A stretch of DNA of 64,000 nucleotides, taken from assembly GCA_036250225.1 (NCBI GenBank), contig JAPZLL010000010.1, positions 310,001 to 374,000 of the forward strand, written 5' to 3'. The stretch comes from Cercophora sp. LCS_1 (Eukaryota; Ascomycota; Sordariomycetes; Sordariales; Lasiosphaeriaceae). The notes under the pieces were generated by a model. The model was given only the letters and a program-made list of their open reading frames with translations, was not told where the DNA came from and did not search any database. Position 1 is the first letter of the stretch; every line of letters begins with the position of its first letter. Made by a program: the position numbers and the translations under genes. Positions 31,601 to 45,575 of this stretch are shown piece after piece.

Positions 31601-34600
31601 ATTACCCTGAACACTACGTCTCTCGGCGGCTTGAGGCGGCACTGGCCAAGTGGGTTGCTCTTTTGGCCCATTATGTTTTGCATCGTTAGGTCGGAGACCA
31701 GAACTGCACAAACGAGGGGTAAAGAGGACTCGCTGGCCTAGATCACGATCTGATATTGGAGCAACCTCCATCGACTGACATTAGACTCGGCCGTACTGCG
31801 ATGTCGTGCAGAGTTAGGCAGTGGGAACAAACTCTAGCCCACTGCGCTGCCCCGCCCCGAGCCCGCCCCTACGGTCTACCGTCGAGAGGTGCTGGCCTCC
31901 GGTCCAGCTACAGATTGACCAATTCTGCCGCCGTCGCCGATCGGACTCAACGATTCCTAACGGCACCCGCGCGTAGGTAGCTGGCATCCACAGCATCAAT
32001 CCTACTTACCCGCTTGTTAGATCTTCGCGAACCGGCCATCATCTGCCCCCATTTCCGACATCCGCCGCAACCACCGGTCGCTCGTCCTCGGGACTGTCAA
32101 CATAGGCCCCACAGCCGATATCGCGGTTCACACTGGGGGATGTTCCTTTTAATGCACTTGACCGTTGTGATTTTAAGAGCCAATGATGGGAGTAGTCCTG
32201 CAAAGACTGGCTCACCGACAACCGCCCAGCAATATCGCGGCCACTCACCTTCCTCCTCCACCCCCCCCCAAACATCCCTTTCGACAATGACCCGCATGAC
32301 AAACGCAGGACCGGAGTGCAATCACGGTTCTCCGGAGTGCTCCGTCTATTTTTCACACCTGCCCCAAGACCAGCCCTGTCAACGACTCCGGGCTCAAGCC
32401 CAAGGGCTGCGTCTATTTGGACGTCTCAGGGATGGCCATGGTGGGTCTCTCCTGGCCGATCTCGCGTTTTGGATGTTCGAGATCTTGGCCGTCCTCTCGC
32501 CAGAAGCGGACGGCCTTGCAGACATCGCGGCAATAAGCTCCAGACGTGCAGGGCTGATATCAACATCCTGGCCACTTGGCCGCCGCATTTCTGCTCAAGC
32601 TAACAAAACTTTGCGCTACATCACACCGCGTCTTGTTATCTGGGCCCGTTCTCGTCTCTGATTCGCCTGTTGACGACGGCGTGCGCACCCTCCCTGGCGC
32701 GTTCTGGTCCAGGCCCCTGTCGCCAGAAGTTTGTCTTGCATGAGGCTAACGTGCCCCCCTGGCAAGCCATCGTGCACGCCACTCAGGAAAAGGAAAGATA
32801 ATTGCACGGTGGTGGGGCATCGCGGGTCGAGGCTCAGCACCAGTCTTTTATTCGACCTTGAACAGTTTCAACTTGGCCGTGTCAATAACGGCAGAATCCA
32901 AAAGCTGCACCGGCTTCACCTCAAGTGGAGGGAGCGCCGACTTTTTACCTAATAACCACAAATTCTTTTCTGCTTCTCCTCGCAGCAAGAAAGTTCTGGT
33001 CAAGATTGGATGGCGCCATTCCCCGCCGCACGGAGGGTTCCGACATGGCAAATCTTGACGCCGGTCCCGCGCTGAGCTGACCGAGCTCTCCTTGCGCATC
33101 CAAGAACTCGGCCCTGCGTTGTTGCGGGTGACACCCGAAACGATTTTGCAGCGCGCAATATCTCGCAATCAACGGCGACTGTACCCAGCGTTTTGTTACC
33201 CAATGCAATTCGCTCTGGCGCCGATAAGCGTCTCCGAAGACCGGCGCGGCTTGGTTTGTGGCGGGACGCAGATCTCGAATTGGCGATTCCAAGAACACGG
33301 TCCCGAGAACTGTTTCGGACACCATCGCAGGATGGCAGGTCGATGGCAATGGCACAAGGTAGGGAATTGGCGCTTCGAGAGATAGCACGATCCGATACGA
33401 CCTCGCCTGCGTGGGCCACGACAGGGGCGCACATCCCGCGCGTGCGAGCTGGAATGGTTGCTCTTGTCAAACATCCCGCAGTCTGGCGGGTCTCTGATCG
33501 TTCCCAGTGTGAAGCAACAAAGGAGCCCGACGACGGACGTGATCCGACGCCACTTCTAATGATAGGCCGGGTTGCGTCAGCATCTTCGGCCATCACATCA
33601 GAACCGACACCTGTTGTGCCATATTCAGGGTCCCTACACAGTATGTTCGGCGCCGGTTGCAGGCGTTGTGCGGAAGGGGATAGTCGGTTCATGACCATCA
33701 TGAACTTTATCTTCCCGATTCGCAATGCCCACCCGCTATTTCGGGGTTGTGCCATTGCCGTGCCGTGCCTGGCTGGGCATGTCTATCCGCCGCCCCGTGG
33801 AACGGCCATGACAGCGACTACGGGCAAAAGAAAGTAGTCATTAGTGGAGTCCTCGTCATCTAGAAGGGAAAGAAAACGGTCTTGCATATCGTGGCATTTT
33901 GTGCTTGTTCTTGAGGCCGTTTGCTTCTCCCTTTTTTCTTGGCCGTGATCTCTGATCCCCGATGGGATTGCCCAACGACAGGCAAGCTCCCGTCGCTTGA
34001 GATTTTGTAGGACAAGCCGAGCCCTTCCAAAGCGTTGAGATCAGGACATTCAGTGGTCGAATTGCCTGCGATATCAGTCAATAACCGCCCCATGATGCTC
34101 GCCGGTTCATGTTCACGTTCATGCGCAACACGTCGTAACGTCTCTCGTGATCTTTCTTACTCGCTGGTGACAGACACGGCCCACAGATCTTCAGTTTCTT
34201 GGCGCAGACCCCACGCCGGGGTTCCATTTCCCACGCAGGATGGGCTGTTGCGCTCGCTGGCCCGAGCACCATGATCTGACATTTAAACGAAAACCCCACC
34301 CCGTGCACCATCCTTTGCATCCGCTGGCTGAGAGTTTAGTCTGTTATCAGAGTTTATAGTGCCCTATAATCGGTTCATCATGCCACCACTTTTTGCTGCG
34401 AGTCAGTTTCTGCTCTGCAATGCTCCAAATCTGCTTATCAAATCACCTTCCCTTTCGCGCCCAAGTTTGGGCGAGAGGCAATGGTAAGCGAGGACTCAAT
34501 TTGCCGCCAAGGCCGATTGGATTTTTGGCGTTTTTGCCCCTCCAGCTTGCTTGGGGTGTCTTATCTTTGCCATTGACCAATTACGCAGCCCAGCAACGGC

Positions 34601-37600
34601 AGGCTCCTGCTCGTTTGGTCGCCGATTGACCCAACCGCACGTGGCGCAGACGTCTGCTTTTGCGAAAACGGCTTTTCCGACGCTCGGGTCATTGGCTGTG
34701 AGCGTTTCGCAGGACAGTGCAAAAGTCCTGGCAAACCACAACACAGTGCGCGTCGCTTTGTCGGTAATGTTGTTCCAAAATATGCCCCCTCACTTTCAGA
34801 TAATTGTTTGCGATCATGCAATACAACATCCAAGGCTCATATGAGACCCGAACACCGGCAATACATTCCCAGGCGGTCTGACGACTTTTTGGAGCTCATC
34901 CTGCCATGATCATGGCAAACGCCCTGCTGCCATCAATCGAGTTTCGCACCATGATGTGAGGCGCATCATGCGCTACCTGTCTTACCCCGCCGATTCTGCG
35001 AACGACTCCAACCGCGCTGAGGTTGATGTCGGATTCTGCGGAGAGACTCTGAATCTGTCCATGTTTACATGGTCCCAAGCAACAGGACAGCCCGTCGGAA
35101 GTGGGCTCGCTCATCGGAAGACGGCAGGCAATGCCAAGGATTTGCACGGCACAGTCCTCGATATTCGATGCGACAGTGCAAGCGCGCGACAGAACCGCAA
35201 CCTGCAGGTCGCTGCAGCAGACCAGACACGGCCCAGACTGCATTATTCATGGGTAGGTGGGAGCTGTGGTCCCGGAGGCTCTTGCCCGGGCTTAAACTCG
35301 CTCCTCGGGGTAGATTTCTTTCCTGGGCGCCATTGTCTCTGCCATCACCCCGCCGCTTTCTGACGCAAGACTGTTTCTTGGCCGCAATTGTTGCGGTGAT
35401 GGCCTCGATTCTCGGCCTGGTCTCGCGCTGCTTGTGCGTGAAGCTGCGTGAAGGGACCGCCGGCAACGGAACCCAGGGTCTTTGCCCGTGAGAAGCAGGC
35501 AGGGTCCCCGATCGACGACGGCAGAATCGACGGTACCTCACCACAAAGGGGCCATTTCCTGTTCTTGACGGGGGAGTGGATAAGCCTCAGACATGTGTGT
35601 GGGCCAAATGGGAAGGCCTGGGGCACCATCGCCTGTGCCTGGAGATGGGATTTTGGTGGGTTGGGGTGGGAATTCGACGCGATGTCGATATCGATGCAGC
35701 ATGCCGAAACCCACCCTCCATTTGCTTTCATCCACCCTTCATCCATCCCGCCATCGCAGCCACCAGCCAATCTCTTGCGACGCGAGGCCGGGAAGGGAAG
35801 TCTGATAAAGCAGGACGACATTGTCCGCCCTCCATTACCATCACCGAGTGGATGTGGAGGACCCAAGTGGCATCCCCCGCCGACCATCAAGCATGCCAAC
35901 CCCACGATATCGTGTCTGCTAACAAGCCCAGTCTCGGGTGCCTTCATCCACCACAAGTTGTTGCCGGGAGAGCCTACTCCCCTCTTCCTTTTGGGGGCAC
36001 TGCCCACAGCTCAGACGGCCCGTAAGCCTGCAGCCAGTAAATATTGTTTTTCATGCACGACGAGACGCAGTCTCCCCGGCTCCCCGCTGATCTTGCCCTC
36101 AGTCCATCAGCCTGGCGGGGTTACTTCCAAGTTTTTTGTATTTCGCACGTATGTATCGAATATTCACGACAGGCTGTCCAATCGCCGATGCGCCCTGCCC
36201 AGCCAAGCTCGCACGCACCGTGCCAGAGGCAGTTGTCAGCCTGCTGCCCTAAAGTCTGAGGTTATCTGAAGACAGTTCTCTGTTTGTGGAAGACCACAGG
36301 CGTGCGTCCTAGGCTTCGACTCTGAGCGGGGAATGTAGCAAATGGGGCTATACCATGCACAGCATCAGCACAACGACATCCAGCGTCCATGATATTCGCG
36401 GCACGTCGGACTGCAGTTTCTTGTAATCTCATCGTCCCAAGGTCCTACAGTGGGCATGCGCCGTCAAGGCCCACAACGGCTAGAGAAGGAAATACGGGCG
36501 GTCAAAAAGCTTGGAGCAACCCCGGCCATCGTGAGGCAATGTTCGTTGACGCGGAGCATCGACAACCGTCGATGCCTCGCAGGCGCCTCCACGCAAACCG
36601 AGCGCATGGAGCCATCAAAGATCCGAGCGGGACGCAAAATGCGGAGAAGGCCGGCGTGAGAGCCATTCCCGACTGGCTGGAAGCAAGGAGTCCTGATGAG
36701 CGTCGCCCTACCAAGAAGCCAAACAAGGTTCGGGTTCGGCGGGGCAACTCGAGTCGCGAGTCAGGTTGGCTGGCTGCCGCGAGAAAGGGGTGGTTTCCCA
36801 TATGCGAGGCATGCACGCGAGGTCTCGTGGCCTCAACTTTCTCTTGCCTCCGCCTTGGTTTCCATGGTTTCATCTCGAACGAAACGGCGTCCGCTGCTGC
36901 CAGGAATATTTGCCTGGATGACGGATGAAGCCAAAAAAAAAAAAAATGCGACAAGCCTTCGCGGAGCGGGGCTCAACCAAAAGAAAAGCTCCCCAAAACG
37001 GTCGAGCTATACCGTGTTCGGTTTAGCGGGCGGTTCCGTGCTGCTGGTTTTTCAGAGTCTATGACGTAGACCTGCATCCCAGCAATCGGTTTTTTGGCCG
37101 CAACATCGACCAATTCCAGCACAGTACGAAATCCCCGTGTCACAGTGCCCAGCAAAACAGCGACGCATTCCGTCCTGAACAATGCCCGTCGCATCGCGCT
37201 TGGGCGCGCGCAGTCAGCCAGGTCCGCGACCCCCCGCCACTGGACCAGAGCCTGCACAGCGGAAATTGCGCTGCAACGACGCCTGCTGTCAGCTTTCCCG
37301 CGCACTGTGGGCAAACACGAGCCGATGTCGCGTCAGCCCGGGCCTTGGACTGCTCGCTTCGCCGTGAGTGCCGAATCGTGAAACACGCAACTATTCCCAA
37401 CTGTGGTTTGCGGCGGAGATTAAGCCAGCCCGCTAAAGAACAAGAATGCAGCTAGCTTGAGCTCTAGACCTTGGAAGCCGCCATGACCTAGGAGCGGGTT
37501 GTCCAGGCCACGATGACATGATAATCCGCAGCCGAGCAAAAGCAAGGTTATTTCGTGGAGCTTTGTGGAACGCACGTCCTGTCAGACAAGGACGCCGGTT

Positions 37601-40600
37601 CCTGTCACCACAGTGGGTGAATTGGTTTGGTGAGACAGACAGCCATGGCCTGAAAAGATCTAGCTTCGATTACTCGTGCACCTCTGCAAAGCAATCGTGT
37701 GGGGTCATCCCGTGCTCTGATAACTCCCGAGGAAGCCGTTGTGTGTCGTGTAATCAAGAGCATCGAGATGGACCCCACCACGAGAACGTGGGAGGAGCTT
37801 GCCTTGATGGAAGTAACCGCGCCGCTCTCGCGACAACCCGCGCACCCGCTGCTGATCGCCGACAGGGACGTGGCGGTACCGGATGGTAGCGAGATATTTG
37901 CAGTTTCTTTCCAGCAGTCGGTGTGACAGCAGTTTGACAGTTCTGTGCTCATTCCGTATCTTGAGAAAATATTTTTTTGGACCGTTGAGGCAAATATTTT
38001 TGTGTGTGGTGGCTTGCTCGTGCAGAACTGGAACATGGCTGGCTGAAAACGCGGCTCCCAGACACGCCGCGCCGTTTGCTCGCAGTCCCTCGCGACCAGG
38101 TGATCTGCGGGGATGGCGAACCACTGGGCAGTGCTCACCGTGGCACCAGCCAATCCGCGGCCCAAACTTTTCTCGCTCACCTTGCTCCCCCCACGCCCGC
38201 CGAAAAGCCACAGGCGACGGTCAAGCGAAACAACGTCGAGCAAAAAACCCACACCGTGTGGGGGCTCGGTGTGCGTGTGTGAAACTCACCTTTACGAACA
38301 TATGCCTAGAGATGGCAAGGTCGATGGCATCATTTCCCTCATTTCCTTGACCGGGACCGGATTTCGACTGGTGCGGTCCTCGGCCGTGGGCATTTCTTAG
38401 GGCAAGCCACAGCACACCAACAATGGACCAACCAGACCGGCCTGAGGCGAGAAAGCGCGGCACCGGCATCTCGCTGCGCCGCGATCCCGATTTCTGGCCC
38501 AAAGGGCGGTGTGCGCAACAAAGCTTGCATTTGCCCTCAGACTCCATCACGCTTTGCAAGCGGCGATTGCGGCTCGATTGGTGAGCAGGACTTCCCCCCT
38601 CTTTGCCATTCCCGGTCGAGCAAGGAAGCCCGCCGATCTGGAGGCTCTTCATGCATGTCCCAACGTTTTGGCGCCGGGTCTGGAACTTTTGTGTTCTCAA
38701 GGTTGGTCCGTGAAGCTCCCGAGGCCCGACCAAACACAACACTCGATGCGCTCCCCATGACCTGCAACGATTCAGACCGGGCATATGGTGTTCAGCCCCG
38801 GGTTTCAGTTGCGTCACCGCTTCAAAGTCGGGACTCCCGGCCGGGTGGCCCATTGCCAACCCGGCTTCGACGTTCCCCGGCCGGGTCGCAGCTCGGCACC
38901 ACGACGTCGGGGCTCAGCGGCGTCACGACCTTATCAGCACCTACAGGACTTTCTACGTTTTACATTATGTTTCACTGTCACACAGGGACTCGCAGCGAGT
39001 GTTACGGATATTCGGAATGCCCGCCTCGCGATAAGCCAGTTCAAGTCAAGCGGCTGAACGACGATGTGGTGGCAGGATGCACAGGGCTGGAGCTATCTCG
39101 GCTTTTCTCTTGCTCTCGCTCTCACATCGATCGTCCTCTCCCTGGTGCTTTTTTCGGCCGATTGGCATAATGGCACTGTGCTGTGTCAGAGGAAACAAGC
39201 GCCGCAAGTGCGGTGGCGGGAGCTGGAGGGAAACACGAGAGCTGGGGAAGCGAAACATCAGGCCAACAGTCCTCTGGTTCCGACTTCCCTCACGCTACGA
39301 GGGACAGCCGCAGTGGCCAAACCCCTCGGGTACATTGGTGTATGACATACGACGGTTCTCCAAGAGATTGGTCTGGATGCATCAAGGACGGTCTTTTCCG
39401 AGGCTGGATCTTCGAGAGGGGTTGTGAATTGTGAACACAAACAACGATGGGCGGTGCGGAGGCTGTAGGGGTGTGTCTTCACACGGAGATGTAAACACCG
39501 GCATGCCTGCAAGCTGCAGAGTTGTCTCCACGATCTCACTTTCCCCATCTTACCTGAGTCGAGTCGGGGATGCTCGATGCAGCAGGGATGTCGTCTTGTC
39601 AAGACCTCAAGCGGTCACATATCAGATATCGAGTGGGTCATCTCGAGCGGGGAAGCGGTGTCTCTGTGGCCCAAAAAGGCAAGTCCAGGCGGTGACGGCT
39701 GGAAGAAACCTGGGGTCGTTGATGGGAGCTGACAAAGGCAACGGTGGCAGACCTCACATCAACAACCCTTCGTTGCTGGAACCGCTCCGCACTGTGCGAT
39801 ACCTCCTCACGGACCCGGACCTGGGCCAAACCCAACCGCCGCTATGAGCACCAGCCCGCAGAAGAGCGGGTATCGCTGTCTGTACCAGGGGACAGTACCC
39901 CGCAAACTGCTGCCGCCGAGGGTTGGTTGCACGACGGCCCACCGAGACGCAGTAATCTTGTTTCTGGAGAAGTTCCTACCATCCATCAGCTTCTCATCTC
40001 CGTTGGATAGCGAATGACCCTGTCGAGCAAAGCTGGGGAGCGGATACCATCCGTGCAGGAGTCTGGTTGTGCGGGGAAGACATCAGGGTCCTCGGTCTCG
40101 GGGCACGGCTTGCCGCTTGCAACAGAAGACGTGGGCACAATGGTGGTTCATAACATGGCACCCTGACGGCGCGCACGTTGGAAAGTCGTGCGAGAAAGAT
40201 TGCATACCACGGTTCGTTCTTCAGCTAGCCACTCTGGATGCTAACATGAACGGGGCTAGAGCCCTGCGCAAGACATCTCGCCTCCTCCCGACTAGCATGG
40301 CCGGTCGAGTTCGCGATGGGATTTGGTACGCTAGGGGCAAGGCCTACGATCTACAGCCATTCCCGTGGCGCTAGGGATCTAGGCATCACACCTCAAGAGG
40401 GGGTTTGAGCAGAGTCTGAAGGAATCGGGCTTGTCAGTGGTCGACCCAGAGAGCCTCAACGGCGCCGGCGCTCTTGTGGCCAGCCCCTCAGACCGGGTGC
40501 CCCTAGCCGTCCGTCCGACCGCCGGTCGGGATGCCAATCAGACGGCGCAACAGCGAGGTGTGCCCTTGATTCGAGCTCGACTAGTCGTTGTGAGGCGACC

Positions 40601-42555
40601 CACCACTCGACGCGACTGTTTGAGACGGTGTGAAGGACGACCATCCATCCTGAGCCACCATGGTGGGTAGAATGCCTAGCAGAGTGGGCGGGCTCGACCT
40701 GTCAATGCAGCCGAGACGCCACTGGGAGGCTCGGCGTCAAAGTTTTATATCGGGCCTGCATCTGTACCATTTTGGCAGCGTCGGATTCGCACCGGGTGGC
40801 GGCTCGCTCAACAAGAAAGATATCGCGGTGCATTCCTGCGACGATACGAGGTGACAAGATGCAACCAACGCTCGGGATGTCGTAATTGTCAATGTTGCAA
40901 TCTCGACTATTATTTCGCCCCATCCACGCCACGGTGGCCGCACTAAAGCACACGCATTTTTGACCTTGATGGCCCTGTCGAGTAGAGTCAGGTAAACAGT
41001 GCACTGTGTCTTGCAGATACAATCGAGGGAGCCTTGATTGATCGTCTCGGACAAAACCACCGACGACACGCTGCATGCGCCATGCGCGTCGTCCAGAGCG
41101 ACAAGCATGCTGTGCTGCACGTCCCTCACCGAGCCCTCCACCACGAGAGGGAGAGAGAGGGGGTGGCGGCCGGGGCCGATGTCCGCTGTGGCCCATCAGC
41201 CCCCTCCACTTTCAGGGCCGCCCGGGGTTCTCTCTTCAGCGGGCAATCACCAACCCCGCCCATCGGGCCATGGCATCCTGGGCGCTACGCCTCCCGCATC
41301 CGCCCACCGGCGACCAAGATTGCACCGGCCTCTTATATTGCCTTATCTAGCAGACGACTAGCAGAAACACAACCAAAGTTTCGCACATATGCTACACTAG
41401 AGATCCTGCTTTGCATGGTCTGATGTTGACGCATCCTGGTGGAGTCCCAAGCGGTTCGGGAGCGGGGCAGAGGAGAGGGGGAGGGGGGAGGCTCGGAAAA
41501 TAAGTCCCTGTCGTGTTTCTTGTCCGCGTCAACGACGACCAGCATCGTGTCGTTCACCTTGGGGCAACAAACGACAAACCTTGAGTCTCTCTTCGAGCTC
41601 TGCATCTTGCATCGTTCACCAGAGCGCTAGTAGGTCCGAAGACGAAGCGCCCGATGAAACAGGAACCCAAAGACCCAGTCAAAAGCCGTTGAAAACAAAA
41701 AATGACAGGCACGGTCCACGACGGAAGGCGCCAGGCAGCCCATCGGTCGCCTTATCGCGATCGGGAGCCGCCTTCAAGGTAAACCAGGACAGGACCCGAT
41801 CCGACGCACACCCACTCCCTTGAGCAATTCCCATATTGCCTTGCGTCTTCAGCATCCCACCCTTTTTAAATTTTTATTTGCACCCCCCCTCCCCGTCGAC
41901 CAACCGACATTAAAGTCGATAGTTGATAGCAGCCAAGCATGTATGCACCAGCAGCACCAGCAGCACCAGCAGTTCGGCGACCCACCTCTTGTCAAACTGA
42001 CCCGTGTTTCTCTCTTCCTGTCTGGCTGGACCTTGCCGATTTGCTCAATTCATTCAACACGCACTTCGCTTATGCGTTGTTGTTCCCTTTTGATGCCACG
42101 TCCGATTGTCTAGTCGTATTGTGTGGGAAACCCAGATTCACTGCTAAAAGTGGGAAGCCAATATGGCGCTGCTTCACATGCCAAATTGGATATGGAAATT
42201 GGCGGACTTGGTCCTGCAGGACACCGCTGTTAGGGGCGCGCCACTATTTACCATTACTTGCGGAGGCCAATAGTCGGCGGGCCTGGAACCTTTGCAGTGC
42301 AGTTGACAAGGTGCCGTCCGCATTGCATCTCGTCTCATGTATGTTCTCAAACACACATCATGAACTTGACCCTCCTTTACGAACGGTGCAGTCTTGGCAT
42401 CAAGAGGGGGTGGTTGGTCTGCGGGGTGTCAGAATGTTACAAAAAAAAAGAAGAGGAGTTGGTATCATTGGTCCGTTTTATCTCCTTGACAGTGAAAAGA
42501 GGGGTGTGTGATTGGTGGTGGTATGTTGAGTTGATTGAAAACCTGTCCTTCTCTT

Positions 42556-42777
42556 CGGTGGTGGTGGTGGTGGTGGTGGTGTTTACGGCGGATTTTCTGG
42601 AAATGGGAGGGGTGGTGTAGATCTAAGAACAGCAACAACAACAACAACAACCACCCCCTCGATTTTCTATCAAGGTCGCCGTTTCGACCAACCCCCGCAG
42701 CTGTCGGAGGTGAGCGTCTGGTTTGACTGCTGGCTGCACTTGACGCCAATATGCATACATACATACATGCATGCATA
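42556..42777. repeat. cluster of three microsatellites
   Basis: A (GGT)n run lies at about 42556-42582, an (AAC)n run at about 42627-42652, and a (CATA)n run passing into (CATG)n at about 42752-42777. The three different motifs fall within 225 bp. Confidence 0.8.
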
Positions 42778-45575
42778 GTAGTGCATGCAGCAGACCTTTG
42801 CGGCTGTGGTGTGAGTTTGCAGGCTTGATAGGCAAAGTCCCACCGGTCGCGGTCATGGTTGCCAAGCGGGTGTATGATAGGCACCCTCGCTGTGCAGCAG
42901 CCGGTGAGCGGAGGACTGAGGCCGGGTCGTGGTGTGATTTTTTTGGCTTGGTGATGGCGGTTGCCTTGCTTGTTCTGCTTGCGCGAAAGCAGGTGGTATT
43001 CTCGCGATAGAGAATAATTAGGGATCCATCTCACAGCAGGCTATCGATGAAAAAAAAATATTCAGTGATTTGCATCTCTTTCGGGTTTGATGCAGAGCCA
43101 CCCGTGATTACTCGGGTCTCGACTTGATGGCCGGAACGCGATCCTAATCGGCGGATGGCTCGGCACGGAGATTTCCATACCGCTTTTCTGTATTTTTGCC
43201 CGTGGATTTGATGAACCATGGCTGACAAAAGCGGCTGCCGCTTTTTGCCCTCCATGCATAGGTATGGCGTTTCGCCGAGTCCGCGTCGAGATATATCCGC
43301 CATCCCAGCCGGTGGTAGCCGTTTCGTCGTTATTTCGGGAATGGTATGACGGGCTGTCCCAGGAGTCGAAATGTTCAATGTTCTGCCATGGAAGAGGCCG
43401 GCTTGTTATCGTGGCATGGCGACTACTGAAACACATAAGACACCGACTTCCCGAACACACTCTCGAGACACATCTGGTTTTCCTCGGGAGCGACGGCAGC
43501 AGAGATATGCCACCGCAATCCGTCTTACTTGAACAGCGACAAGTCCGAGCCGGCTGGTGGGATTTGTTGCTCGGGAGGTCGGGTGCCCCCGTTTCATCCG
43601 CTTCCCGCTTCATGAGCCTAAGCCCGGCCGCACCACCACACCTTCTTTTTTTTTTATCAAAGTGACGTGTGCCCAAAGCTTTTGAAATGTGTGCGACCTC
43701 GGATGTGGGAAGAAAGGCTTTGTTGCGATCGTACAGGTGTTGACAGCGCAAGCGAGGTCCTGTCGTGCCACCATGCCAGTAATTGGGTGCTGTGTGGTGA
43801 CACAGGTGGGCTGGGGAAGCTCCGAGATGGAAGAGGGCCGTCGTTGTGCAGTCCGGCCTTGTTCGTTGCGGGGACCTGTGATCTCATTTCTGGGGGTTGT
43901 CGAGATGCTTCTTTTTGTAGCGATTGCTCGACGTCGTAACCGATGAGTTGCAAAGTGCAGGATGCTGCGTTGCGTGGGAAACGCAACAGGTGGACGGTAT
44001 GGCGTATGGCACCTTGTTGAGCGGCATAAACTCCGGTGCCAAGTCATTGGTCGGGTTTCCAAAGTCGTGATGCTCGGAGCAGACATCCTATGGTGTTGTG
44101 GCAAAAATGGTATGTGTTCAGAGCGGAATGGCAGGATTCTGTGCCCCCCTCGGTGCTGGCGAGATCGTCTCTGGAGATTGGTCGCTCGGCCGGTGTGGTG
44201 TGCTTGGCCAGCTCACCGGTGTGGTTACCACAACCCCACCTTACGATCCATGGGTGCGCCCGGCCAGAACCAGACATGATCGAGACCTAGGGGTCCTTTC
44301 TACGTCTTCCGGCAACTTCTGTTGTACCAATCATATTGCCGGACTGCTGTCTTTGTTGGTGGGGGAGCGGCACGGCGGACGCTTCAACCGACCTATCACT
44401 TGTCAGGAGCTGTACGTTAGGATAGAGGGCGTTTGTGTTTTGCCAAATCATGCGGAGCGGCCTCGAATTTGACCTTTAGTTGTCCTCATCCGATGACTTG
44501 CGTCTGCGCGGGTCTGCATCCGTAGCACCAGTCAAATACGGCTGAGGATGTCGTGGAGCGGTGCATTCGCCGTGAACTTACATGGCTTCAACACGCGGTG
44601 AGTTAGTTGTATGACGAAAAGGTGCTGATCAGAATGCTATAGTCTTGTTTCGGATTGGAGGGTTGCTGTAGTAACTATCCACATTTTATGCATGAATATG
44701 GGTATCGCACAAGGGTACGTAAGCCGGCATGCACAACTTGCTTGTCAAGCTGGCGTTTTCTGGAGTGTTCGATCGTCGGGGGTTGATATCATTGTCCGAG
44801 GTTGCGACCGGATCCAGGGGTCTTGTTGTGCCCCCTTTTTGGCAGATCCCGCAGCGCCGATCGTCCAGCATCATATCATATAACCCACATTTGCGGCAAA
44901 ACAACAGCGAATGGCAATGGCAAATTGGAGATGTCTCTGGTACCTCGAGACTGTAAGTTGAATACTGTGCACTGCGTCATATCATTTGTCGCCGCATTGC
45001 GGAGGGTGCTGTGATTCGTGACGTCGATGTGCTTGTCAACACCGCTGTCGATGTCAGGAATGATGGATCGACGATGTCAGATAGTGACATTCGGAAGGTA
45101 TTTTTCCCCGGACAGTTACAAGCGATGGATGCAGACCGCATGGAATGACGTCCCGTAAGCAAGTTGCTCGATTCTGTTGGGGCCTTGATTGTCGAGACAG
45201 CCATCCGGAGATGACTTGACCGGAGGGAAAATCCACCGACGCTCTTATCCCTGACTCGTAATTATCAACCTTGATTGCTGGTTAAATCACGGGCAGTGTG
45301 ATCGCCCCTCCTCGTGTTGTGGAGAAACGGTTCCGAAAGATGCTGCCTGGTCAGAGGAATCAAAGGAAGGGGCAACCTCTTTGAGGTTTAACAAAACACG
45401 TCATCGAGGAAAAATACAATGCTCCGTAGCAATTGTCAATTCCAATAGCGTTGACCTGGATATACGTTCCAAGAATCATTTGAAGGGGATAGTTGGTAGG
45501 TTGATGGGGCGACCTTTGTTTACATGAATTCAGGGGTAAGCGAGAGACCAAGACACCTTTTGGCCACCCCTTCCT

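Larger units (their letters stand above)
28538..45575. other. 17-kb region with no recognisable gene
   Basis: I read the open frames and their compositions across this region and found no conserved protein motif, no plausible start plus splice structure, no tRNA A/B box pair with a foldable arm, and no rRNA. It is not AT-rich and does not look like RIP-mutated repeat DNA. The leftmost part must carry the promoter and leader of the CBM21 gene. Longer open frames (33000-33755 minus, 33193-33837 plus, 35448-36269 plus, 37605-38252 minus) read as random. There are pyrimidine-rich promoter-like stretches, for example around 41860-41900 just before a (CAGCAC)n run at about 41945-41972, and a microsatellite cluster at 42556-42777. 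Long non-coding transcripts or distal control DNA are possible, but I have no direct evidence. Confidence 0.5.

Noticed and set aside
33000..33837. Overlapping open frames on both strands (251 and 214 codons) in the gene desert
   Set aside because: Both are Arg/Ser/Ala-rich with no motif, and neither is more convincing than the other. They look like chance frames in fairly GC-rich DNA.
35448..36269. Plus-strand open frame of 273 codons
   Set aside because: Low secondary-structure content, no motif, no start context; several competing frames of similar length overlap it.
37699..37926. 75-codon plus-strand frame with balanced composition
   Set aside because: No start context, family or splice partner; within the expected number of chance frames for 17 kb.
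28538..45575. Centromere or subtelomere for the gene desert
   Set aside because: No AT-rich RIP-mutated repeats, no telomere arrays and no transposon remnants are visible.
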